A stretch of DNA of 38,747 nucleotides, taken from the IMG/VR virus record IMGVR_UViG_3300042691_001984, positions 1 through 38,747 of that record. One strand, given 5' to 3'. The position numbers and the translations under genes were made by a program. Of the stretch, positions 1 through 9,400 are shown in pieces. The notes beneath the pieces are model-generated. The model saw only the letters and a program-made list of their open reading frames with translations, was not told the origin of the DNA and did not search any database. Origin of the DNA: a virus. Positions within the stretch are counted from its first letter, which is position 1. Each line of letters starts with the position of its first letter.

Positions 1-2
1 AA

Positions 3-281
3 ACATACAGGCTAGGTATTGACTTAGCCAGTACATGTATTAAAGCAGGCTTGCCTGCTACATACGTTGCGCAAGTGTTCGATACCACACGGATGACTAT
101 CCATTCGTGGTTCAGGGGCGGGGTCATCCGCTACGCCAAACGAGCCAAGATAGAAGTGTTTATCAAACTAGTTGAGGAGGACTTATCAAAGGGTATCTTG
201 CCTTGCAAGAACCTGCGTGATGCGCGTGCGTATTTGAAAGATATGGTCGGCAAACCGATAACTTCCGCGAATCACAAATAG
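3..281 (+). CDS. Helix-turn-helix DNA-binding protein, N-terminus cut by window edge
   Basis: The reading frame is open to the left edge, so the true start lies outside the window. A TTG at 51 could start it, but that would cut into the DNA-binding fold. The visible residues include VAQVFDTTRMTIHSWFRGG, which has the spacing of a helix-turn-helix with a recognition helix (R-x-T-I-x-S-W). It is followed by a basic stretch and a short helical tail. This is typical of small Cro/CI-like or excisionase-like phage regulators; which one cannot be told. It is co-directional with the primase downstream and separated from it by a terminator-like hairpin, so it probably ends an upstream early operon. 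The DNA-binding call is fairly sure; the target is unknown. Confidence 0.6.
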   Translation, partial: TYRLGIDLASTCIKAGLPATYVAQVFDTTRMTIHSWFRGGVIRYAKRAKIEVFIKLVEEDLSKGILPCKNLRDARAYLKDMVGKPITSANHK

Positions 282-285
282 CCGA

Positions 286-305
286 ACTGACTTAGGTCGG
301 TTCAT
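286..305 (+). other. Short inverted repeat after the HTH gene
   Basis: GAACTGAC and GTCGGTTC form an 8-bp stem (one G-T wobble) with a TTAG loop, just after the stop codon at 281. No U-tract follows. It may protect the mRNA end or serve as a protein-binding palindrome. It sits directly before the stronger hairpin at 313-334. Confidence 0.35.
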
Positions 306-312
306 CTTTCAC

Positions 313-334
313 AGCGGAGTAACTTCCGCTTTTT
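313..334 (+). terminator. Probable intrinsic terminator between HTH gene and primase
   Basis: AGCGGA pairs with TCCGCT around a 6-base loop and is followed by TTTT. The stem is short (6 bp) and the T-run modest, so termination may be partial. It ends 13 bases before the primase ATG, and no clear Shine-Dalgarno sequence lies in between. The hairpin could therefore also influence translation of the primase gene. Confidence 0.45.
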
Positions 335-347
335 CGTCTCTGCGAAC

Positions 348-3233
348 ATGAACCAACAATTTTTCGAGAAAATCTTCCCTACGCAGGGTAACGTATGTAT
401 TGCTGGAATAGACAAAGAAGGAATCATTAAACCAAAATTTGCAACTAGTGTTGGAGACGCTATTGCACTTGCTCAAAGGTTTATTGATATTCAACACAAT
501 GTTTATTTCACACCTGGTACTTACGAAGGCTTGCGCCGCAAGCAAGAGAACTGCATATACGTAAAAGCATTCTTCCTTGATTTGGATGTTGAACACGGTA
601 AAGACCGCTATCCTTCCAAGGCAGATGCTCTACAAGACTTACAGCGCTTTTGTGATGAAATCAACTGGCCCCAACCTATCTTAATAGATTCGGGTGGTGG
701 CATACATGCTTACTGGATATTTGATGAGGAGATGCCCGCTGAAAAGTGGGTGCCCTATGCTGAGAAGTTCAAACAACTCTGCACAGACCATAACCTAATC
801 ATCGATCAGAACGTACCAGCAGACTCAGCACGCTTAATGCGCGTGCCTGGGACAAGCAACTATAGATATGATCCTCCAACACCGTCTGTGATGTTGACGG
901 ATGTTTATACCTACAGCTTTGATCGCCTCGCGCCAGCATTGGGCGAGATTGAAGAGAAGTTCGACTTGCGTAATGTTGAGAAAGGACTCGACGAAGATAC
1001 ACAAGCCATATACGACAAACTCAATGGCAACTTTGAATACGACTTTCAAAAGATTGCAGTTGACAGCCTAGAAGGAAATGGTTGTGCACAAATTAAATAC
1101 ATACTCGAAGAGCAAGCTGATTGCCCAGAGCCACTCTGGTACGCTGGACTATCTGTCGCCGCTCGGTGTCGTGATGGCGCTACTGCCATACATGGAATGT
1201 CAGATGAACATCCTAACTACACATGGGATGAAACAGAACGAAAAGCAGAACAGTCAAAACGAGAAGCCGCTTGGTCTCACAGTTGCGACGCCTTTGCTAA
1301 AGAAAACCCAAGCGGATGCGTTGGGTGTCCCCATCGCTCTAGGCTTGGAAAAGTTGGGCCTATCGGACTTGGAAAAGTCATCAAGATTGCCGAACACACA
1401 TCTTATGAACAAATTGACGGAGAACCTAATGGAAGCACAAGCGGACAAACAGAAGATCAAGAGGAATCAGTTCGGCAAGAGCCGAATACCAAAGAAATTT
1501 TCTTCCCAGACTACCTCCAACCCTACTTCAGAGGAGTCAACGGAGGCATCTACGTTATGCCTCCCCCAAGAAGAGACAAAAAAGGTAAGTTGATTCAGGA
1601 TGATCCTGAACTGCTATCGCCTTTCGATGTATACCCGATACAGCGGATTTACAGCCCGCATGACGGTGAATGCTTGGTCATGCGCATCGACTTTCCAAAA
1701 GACGAGTCGCGTGAATTTATTCTTCCACTAAAAGACGTTGGCCTGTACGACAAACTTAAGACTATTCTTCTTAGTAATGGTCTGAAGTTCGAGCCAGCTA
1801 GCGCACCCAAGATGGCGAGTTACATCATGAAATGGTCAACATACTTAACAAACGTAAGGAAAGCGGAGGTAATGAGAATGCAACAAGGTTGGACTTCAGA
1901 AAAATGCGATTCATTTGTTATTGGTACTACGGAGTACATGGCAGACGGAACAACAAGACAGTGCCCACCTTCACCCTTGGTGAAGAACATTGTGCGTAAC
2001 ATCAGACCGAATGGCACGTTAGAAGATTGGAAGAAGTCAATCTCTATGTTCGGGGACCCAGGATACGAATGGCACGCCTTCTCTGTGCTTTGCGGATTTG
2101 CAAGCCCATTGATGGAATTTACCAATGTCAACGGAGTGATACTTTCTCTCTATGGTAAGTCTGGCTTTGGTAAGACTGGTGCGCTATACGGTGCGCTAAG
2201 TATTTGGGGTCACCCTGAGAACCTTGCCGTGTTCGATGCAACACAGAACGCGTTGATTACTCGCATGATTGCCTGTAAGAACCTGCCTTTCGGTTTGGAT
2301 GAACAGTCAAACACAGATGGAAAGATTCTGTCTCACGTAGCCTACAACGTCTCATCGGGTCAGCCTAAGTTACGTATGCAAGCGTCTACTAACCAAGAGC
2401 GTGAAGCATCGTTCATTACCAAACTTATCTCGGTCATCACAACCAACACCAGACTGCGAGATGCAATGTCTCAGTACAAAGGTGACACTAACCCAGAAGA
2501 GATGCGTATCCTTGAGCCAATCATCCAACGCCCTAATGTTGCTGGATATGAGTTGACAGACGAGCGTGGCATGTTAATGTTTGAGACGTTGAAGTCCCAC
2601 TTCGGTCACGCGGGCCCACTGTACATACAAGAGTTATTTAGAATAACAACAGAAGAAGTTAAGCGTCGCGCTACCAAAGAATACCTGAACGTCGGTGAGA
2701 AGTACACCAAAAACGCAGAGTACCGCTTCCTGTCTAACCTAGTTGCTATCACTAGAGTTGCGGGCAACATCACCAACAACATGGGTCTAACTAATTTTGA
2801 CTTAGATCGCATCTTCGCTGTGGTTGGAGTTGACTTCGAGAAGATCATTGATGGCAAACAGGAAGAAGATGACAGCAAAGCAGAGAGCGTGCTTGGTGAC
2901 TTTATCAACAAGAACATTCAGAACACTTTGGTTATCCGTGACGGACGTGTAGTTGCTGATCCTAAACAGGCGCTCTACATCCGTGCCGAGGTGGATGAGA
3001 ACACTATATGGGTTTCGTCTGCCGCCATGAAAGAATACCTAAAGACTGTAAAGTTAGGCACCACTTGGTTTGAATCTGAGTTGACTCGCAAGGGCATCTT
3101 GAAGCACAAAGACCGTAAACAGATGGCTAGCGGCTGGAAGTCTGCGTTTGGTTCTACAAACATTCAGGCATACCGCATCGTCATGGACATCAGTCACTTA
3201 TTCCAAGATGAGCAAGAAGCCGTCTCCGAATGA
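348..3233 (+). CDS. Primase-helicase: AEP (RepB-like) primase fused to DUF927-like ATPase
   Basis: This is the replication protein of the phage. The N-terminal part has the three motifs of archaeo-eukaryotic-type primases: D-x-D at residues 78-80 (FLDLDVE), SGGGIH at 115-120, and R..RVPGTSN at about 162-171. A Cys-rich spot with C313, C324, C327 and His 329 looks like a small zinc site after a PriCT-like helical part. The C-terminal part has a Walker A motif, GKSGFGKT, near residues 601-609 and a Walker B-like LDEQ near 650, matching DUF927-type helicases of plasmids and mobile elements. One polypeptide would thus prime and unwind DNA. The ATG at 348 is chosen because the fold begins soon after it, although no clear ribosome-binding site precedes it. 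Its 3' end overlaps the next gene by 26 bases. Confidence 0.85.
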   Translation: MNQQFFEKIFPTQGNVCIAGIDKEGIIKPKFATSVGDAIALAQRFIDIQHNVYFTPGTYEGLRRKQENCIYVKAFFLDLDVEHGKDRYPSKADALQDLQRFCDEINWPQPILIDSGGGIHAYWIFDEEMPAEKWVPYAEKFKQLCTDHNLIIDQNVPADSARLMRVPGTSNYRYDPPTPSVMLTDVYTYSFDRLAPALGEIEEKFDLRNVEKGLDEDTQAIYDKLNGNFEYDFQKIAVDSLEGNGCAQIKYILEEQADCPEPLWYAGLSVAARCRDGATAIHGMSDEHPNYTWDETERKAEQSKREAAWSHSCDAFAKENPSGCVGCPHRSRLGKVGPIGLGKVIKIAEHTSYEQIDGEPNGSTSGQTEDQEESVRQEPNTKEIFFPDYLQPYFRGVNGGIYVMPPPRRDKKGKLIQDDPELLSPFDVYPIQRIYSPHDGECLVMRIDFPKDESREFILPLKDVGLYDKLKTILLSNGLKFEPASAPKMASYIMKWSTYLTNVRKAEVMRMQQGWTSEKCDSFVIGTTEYMADGTTRQCPPSPLVKNIVRNIRPNGTLEDWKKSISMFGDPGYEWHAFSVLCGFASPLMEFTNVNGVILSLYGKSGFGKTGALYGALSIWGHPENLAVFDATQNALITRMIACKNLPFGLDEQSNTDGKILSHVAYNVSSGQPKLRMQASTNQEREASFITKLISVITTNTRLRDAMSQYKGDTNPEEMRILEPIIQRPNVAGYELTDERGMLMFETLKSHFGHAGPLYIQELFRITTEEVKRRATKEYLNVGEKYTKNAEYRFLSNLVAITRVAGNITNNMGLTNFDLDRIFAVVGVDFEKIIDGKQEEDDSKAESVLGDFINKNIQNTLVIRDGRVVADPKQALYIRAEVDENTIWVSSAAMKEYLKTVKLGTTWFESELTRKGILKHKDRKQMASGWKSAFGSTNIQAYRIVMDISHLFQDEQEAVSE

Positions 3234-3432
3234 CACTCCGTTCGATGAACCGACATGGGTCTTCCCCTACGCTGGAATGAGTGTGGGGGATAGCTTCTTC
3301 TTGCCAACGATGAAGCCAGCATACATGGCGTACATCATTGACACGACAGCTAAGAAGGCAGGCGTGGTTATGAAAGTGTTTACGACAACCGAGGAAGGTT
3401 TTCTCGGTGTCCGTGCTTGGCGCATGAGCTAG
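3208..3432 (+). CDS. Small conserved phage protein (GDSFF...GVRAWR type)
   Basis: This 74-residue protein begins MSKKPSPNDTPFDEP and contains AGMSVGDSFFLPT and a C-terminal EGFLGVRAWRM. That layout recurs in small phage proteins near replication genes. The function is not known; the compact beta-rich pattern suggests a single small domain. An upstream in-frame start at 3148 lies deep inside the primase gene. The ATG at 3208 is preferred because the protein pattern begins there and the overlap with the primase is only 26 bases. Its TAG stop shares the palindrome CTAG (3429-3432) with the stop of the convergent giant gene. Confidence 0.7.
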   Translation: MSKKPSPNDTPFDEPTWVFPYAGMSVGDSFFLPTMKPAYMAYIIDTTAKKAGVVMKVFTTTEEGFLGVRAWRMS

Positions 3433-6400
3433 GGTTTAATATCTAGTTCTTCAAACACATTTAACAGTTGACGTTTTATAGTGCTTGATATGCCGTTAAT
3501 CTCTTCCAGTTGCAGTTTGCGTTCACGTGGAGTTAACTCACCGTTAGCTCTAACTTGATTTGCTACTGCACGCACTTCACGTAGTTGTCCGTTAACTTGT
3601 TCGTTGTAGAACTCAACAGCAGCATACGCATCTGGATTAGAGTCAAGGTACCTTTCTAGCGCCTCTGGCTTATCTTTCAACGCATTTATGCGCTTATCCA
3701 TTGCCTTAATTTTATCTTCAACTTTGCTAAATTCGCGTGCGTCTACGTTGGACTTAGTGCCAATGAAACTACCAATAAACGGCAAGTCGTGCTTGGGGTC
3801 AAAGTCTTTGTTGCCCGCGACTGTGTAACTTAAGTTAGTAGCCGCTGTACCCATCTTTGCCATACCATCAAAGTAGTTGCTAGCGAAGAAGTACATTGTG
3901 TTTGGACTCCAGTCGATTGCTCCGTCGGTAGCGTCAAATAGCGTACGTGCTGCTAATTTGTATGCTTCAGGAATGCTATCCCCACCTGTATACGCATCAC
4001 CATAACGTGTTTGACGATTGTTGTAAATCTCACGACCCAAACCATCCATGTTCATCACATACTCAAAGAACGGACGGAACGCGGATGGGGTTACCGAATC
4101 CATAGCCCATGCAGGGAAATTTTCTATTGGGCTAATACGTGAGAATGGCAATGGTAAGAATGAATCAAGCCCAACAGTAACAATGTTGGAGAGCGCTTCT
4201 CCAATCGATACACGACCTGAACCCATAGATGCAATCTGTGCCCCAGCCGCAGCAAAAGCGCCAGGTCCGAAGCCCCAAGATATTTGCAATGGTTTCTCAA
4301 AACCAGGAATAAAGATTCTAACGTAACGAGTCCAACGTGCCATGTCATCTGTAGCAACACGGTTGCGACCCTCTTCATCGTCACCAGCCATCATCAACGC
4401 CATCGTATAGAACGCTACGCCAATTCCTGTCATCGTCACCATCATGCGTCTGGCACCATACTGACGCTTCTGCATAATAGCCACGGCTCTCTCGATCTGC
4501 TGTGGGGTACGACCTTCGGCTATCGCTTCTTTACGGAAGTTTTCTTCATTAAAACTAAATGCTGGAGCCAACGCCTCAATAGCGCGTACTGCACCAGTAG
4601 CGGCAGGACGGAAGAACATGAATAGCGCACCAGCCTGCTTGCCCCACTTACCGACCTGCTCAAAGTTAGCAAGGTTCTTTGCATATGTAACTGCACGAAT
4701 TTTTGCATCTTCTTGCGCATCAGCCACGCTCATTTTGTTTGCTAGATTCTCATGGTAGTACTGGTCTTTCAACAATCTATACGCCGCTACACGGCTAGAT
4801 AATTCAAACATATCGTTATAGATATCAATGAACTTATCTATTTGGTCTTTAGTTCTTAGAATGCCAGAGCGTCCAACTTCTTTAATAAGTTGATCTAACG
4901 CACCTTTAGCAGCCACACCCTGCAGATAAGAAACGCGACCACCCTTCTTTACATAATAGTCTAAATCACGGTAGTAACGCTCTTTACTACTCAGGCTTTC
5001 GTAAGGTTTGCCAGCCCCAGCAAGCTTTTCTATTTGATCAAACTTACCTTCGGCATAGAGTTTTGCAAAATTTAATGATCTAGCAAGACCGTTGTTAGCA
5101 ACATCAGATGCCATACCAGTCAGCAACTTACCGCCTGTGATTGGGTCAAACTCAGCGCCAATTATTCCAGCGTTGGTGAATGCATCACGCACAAAGTTCA
5201 TTGGAGCGAAGGCGGGGTTGTAGCGTGTGTGAGTCTGACCAATACCGCTAGTAATCATGTCGGCTCTATCCCATATAGGGTTAGAAGTTCTATAACTACG
5301 CTTGATGGATTGCGCTATTTTGTTATCGTCAATCTGGTAAACGTCAATAGTTCCATCTTTTTTATATAAAAAGATTTTGTTTGTACCTGTAATATCTTTT
5401 TTAGTTGTGCGCCCAGAAAAACGATCGGCGAATGTTATGGTATCAACTTTGTGCCCACGAATAATCTTTGCGTTTATTGCGTTTACGATTGTCTGGGGCG
5501 TATCTTTACGACCAGCGCGTAGGGAAGCAGTTGCACCATCAGCAAGAGATTGCAATACCGGGTTTTCAGATTCAGACTCGCGCCCTTCAAATCTATCTTG
5601 CGCATCTTGATAATCACCGCCAATACGTTTAGTTTCAAAGTTAAATTCTTCGTCAATCGTACGTTGATCTGGTCTACCTTTAAATGGTACGTAATCATTG
5701 AAACCGTAGAAGTCTACGATGTTAGCAACAGGCTCAGACCAATAATTGGCCTCCTTGTTTAGTGCAATAGTCTGTTTATGCACCTTTCTCAATGCGTCTG
5801 ATACAGCATCTATCTCAGCTTTGTTTGCCCTGATATCTAACGTGTTGCGGAATGCTTGAATCTCATTAGGTGAACGACCAGCAATCACGCTGTACATTTC
5901 AGCTTGCTCGTCAAATTCAATCGCTTTTGTAAGCTCACCTTTAGCATTTATTTTTTGATGTGACGAAGGATCAGCTACAACTGTTTCGAGCATCTGCCGT
6001 AACTTTTGAGCGCGGGCAGTGCGTTGTTGATCGCTAAGTCCAGGAGCAGGTTCAGCAAGTATGTCAAGAATTGCTTGCCGTAAACCAGCCGCAGAATAAT
6101 ACTCGTTACCAAGTTGGAATCGTTTATTAGATGGTGTATCGTCAAGCGGCACATCTAGTAAAAACTTGATATGGCGACGCTCTGGCTCATGACGTGCTTG
6201 AAGTATCAGATGCAAGTTAGCTAACGCATCTTTAACAGAAATGTTAAGTTTTTTAGCGTACGCTTCTACAGCAGAATTGACATCGTCCGCAAGCGGTTTC
6301 ATTTGCCTTGCGTATATATCTGTAGCTTTACCAATAGAAAGACTTACTTCGGTGTAAACATCATTTGCTTTTTTACCAATTACATCTACAACACCAAATA

Positions 6401-9400
6401 TACGCCCACGATCAAACACCATTTTTAATGGATGACGGTCACTTTGAAAGTATTCAACTGCAGTATCGTATCCAGCTTTAGAAAATATGTTACGTAACAA
6501 TGATTTAGCGCTACGTTCTTTGATTGATACGATGCCTAAAGCCTTTTGCGTAATCTGCGCATCTGTTTGTGCGGGAGGAGTTGTTGCCTGCTTTGTAGTT
6601 TTAGCTGTACCTTTGGATTGCAGTACTGAACCAAAGCCTCCCTTGCCACCTAACTGTTCAATGCCACCTACAGGCGCAGCAAATAGTTGTTGAATTACAT
6701 CCGCAGCTTCAAGAAGCAAGTTACCCTTGAATCCTGGTTCACGTAATATTTCGCGCTTGAGATTAGTGACACCACCTTTGTCTACAAGATCACCATAGAT
6801 AGGCGCTAGTTCATCACGCCTCTCTTTTTTCTCTTGATCAAATGCGGCTTTGAATTCAGCTGAAGCTTCATCTGGTGACCTAGCGGCTGTGTCTTCATTT
6901 ACTGGTACAACGTCACCGGGTTTTAATCCAGTCGTGCTTTCTTCAACATCTTGCTCATTGAGGTCACCTTTTTTACGAAGCTTTCTGTTTATCTTATCTA
7001 GCGCTTTTATATTTTCTGCTTCAGAGACCGCCTCTTTCTTAGTACCACGCGGTCTGCCCGTCAACTCAGTAGGCATCAAGATCGCTTGTTTTTGCTGTCT
7101 TGGATAGAAGAGACGATACATGTATGCCAACGTACCTGTGAAGTAGTTCCACAAGTTGTCAAGCATGGTGTCATAGCCAGTAATGCTTACTTGGCGTTGT
7201 TCACGCTGAGAGTATGGAGTGCGTTTAACTTGCCCTGTAACAGTTGCTGCACTCTCTACTTGTATCTGCGCTAAATCATGTTGGAAATCTAAGTCAGTCA
7301 TTGCATAAGCAATGAACTCGTAAATATTTTCAAATGCGTTTTTATATTTACTACCCAGTTCAGCTTTAGCTAGGTTAGCTACATTGATTAGATGTTCAAC
7401 TGCCTTGACTGTGCGAGCATCTAGTTTGCTCTTATCAGTGTAGTATTGATGGATAAGTTTTACAGTAGCAGCATGGGTTAATTCATGCAGGACGGTAGCT
7501 TCGTCCATACCGTTAGGACCGAAATAAAACGTATTGCTATTGGCATCATATGTACCAAGATCGTCATAGATCATGTTCTCGTCGTATACGACGTTAACTT
7601 TAAAGTCTTCTATGTTTTGTAATGCGCCCGCCAACAGACGGAAAATCTGGCGCGAGAACATATTGCCAAATTTAGTTTGAGCCTTGACGCCCTTACCTTC
7701 TTCATTAAGGTATTTAAGTACACCAGCTATATCGCCAGATAGTAGTTTCTTGAGAATATTGTCTGGAAGAAGTACGCCTTTACCAGCCGGTTGACCTTTA
7801 CGTGCTCGTTCTGCGGCTACCAGCATCTCTCTGTAAGACTGCTGCTTTGCTTCCTTGATATTTTCTTCAGTCTGCTTATCTAGCAGTTCTTTCTGGATTT
7901 GTTTCTTTATGGCACGAAATGCCATATCCTGCTCCATCGCAGAATTGACATCATTAATTGCTTGATATAAATCTTTGCTTGCTTGCGATAGAGCATTCCA
8001 TGCAGGGAATCTATAAGATAGCCCAGTCTTTCTACCATACGCATCTCTGACGCTCATGTAGTTGTCTTGCGCTACTACTTCTGCAACAGCCGCTGCTTTA
8101 TCAGCATCATTCTGTTCTTTGGTTTGAGTTTCTTTACCAGCAGCACGACTCTCAAACCGTTTATCAGACATGTAATCTGACAAAGCTTGCGCAGCTTTTA
8201 AATGCTCATCGTAACTATTGCGAACAATATGCTCACCAAAATACTTACGTACTTCATCATCGGTCAGGTTGTCAAATATTGGAAGCTCTTGATCTACGCT
8301 ATTAGCCTGCGCTTTTTCAACATTCTTTTTTATAGCTTCAGTAGACCCTAACGCAGCTTTATCTTTTAACGCTTCTTCGGCTTCTCTTCTTGCTGTCTCA
8401 ATAGCGCCGTTGTACTCTTCCACCATATCGTCATACATCTGACGTTGCTCATCCGTGATGGAATTTTTATACAGTGTTGGCTTTTTAAGTTCTTGCTTGG
8501 CTGTTTCCGTTTCTGGAATCTGAGTATCAGGCATCCCTTCGGTTGCTTCAGCTTGACGCTTTATTTCATATTTGCCAGCGTCTTTAATACGTGCGGCATA
8601 CTCACGTTGAGTCTCGTCTTTTTTACGAGTTAATCCGTAGTTTTGACCTATCTCATTTAATTTAGCATCGCGGTCTTCATCTTCCGCGATCTGTGCTTTA
8701 GTACGACGTGCAGTACCTTTAGATGGCAAGCCGTCATCACCAAACAAACTATTGAGTTCATCTAAGTCTTTTTGAACAGACTTTACTTGTGGTCCCGCTG
8801 GTGTCGCTTTTTTCCCAATAGATTCTCTGGCAGCCGCCATCGCTGCTTGGTCGTCATTTAACTTTTGAGCTACTTGTTCTGGTGTTAATTCATTTACTGG
8901 AGTGGGCTGTGCAGTTTCTCCGAGATCAGCGCCTGTAGCATCCTCTCCAGTACGAACCATTCCTGGGGGTTCAGCTCCTCCAAGCCCTCCGGCGGGTGCG
9001 TTTGCACTGGCTGCGCCAGATATGCCAGCGCCTTCTCCACCTGTTTGAGTGATAGGTTGTCCAACATTTTCTTCTCCTGTTGTAGGCGCTTGGGCAAGCG
9101 CGGTACGTGCTGCATCTATCTGCGCCTTTAATTTAAGGTTCTTATTTATCTTGCTTTGAATATGCTGTGGCGCACCGTTCTTAGCTTTTAGTTCTGCAAT
9201 TTCTGCTTCACGTTTGTCGTACTGCTTTTGCTTTTCATCGATGTCAGGATTAGTAGGCAGTGATGTAACCGCGCCAGCAGGAGGTGCTGGGGCTTGAGGG
9301 GGATTAAAACCTTCTGGATGAATCTTAAATTCTTCATCGCCAGTGAATGCAGGGGCAGTCTTAGTACCGGGCGGTGGGGGTGGTGGTTCAACTTGTTCTT

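Noticed and set aside
1078-1593. 171-codon + strand frame inside the primase gene
   Set aside because: It overlaps the primase in another frame, has low-complexity content and no recognisable motif.
3148-3207. Longer N-terminus for the 74-residue + strand protein
   Set aside because: It is deep within the primase gene and does not fit the conserved start of the protein.
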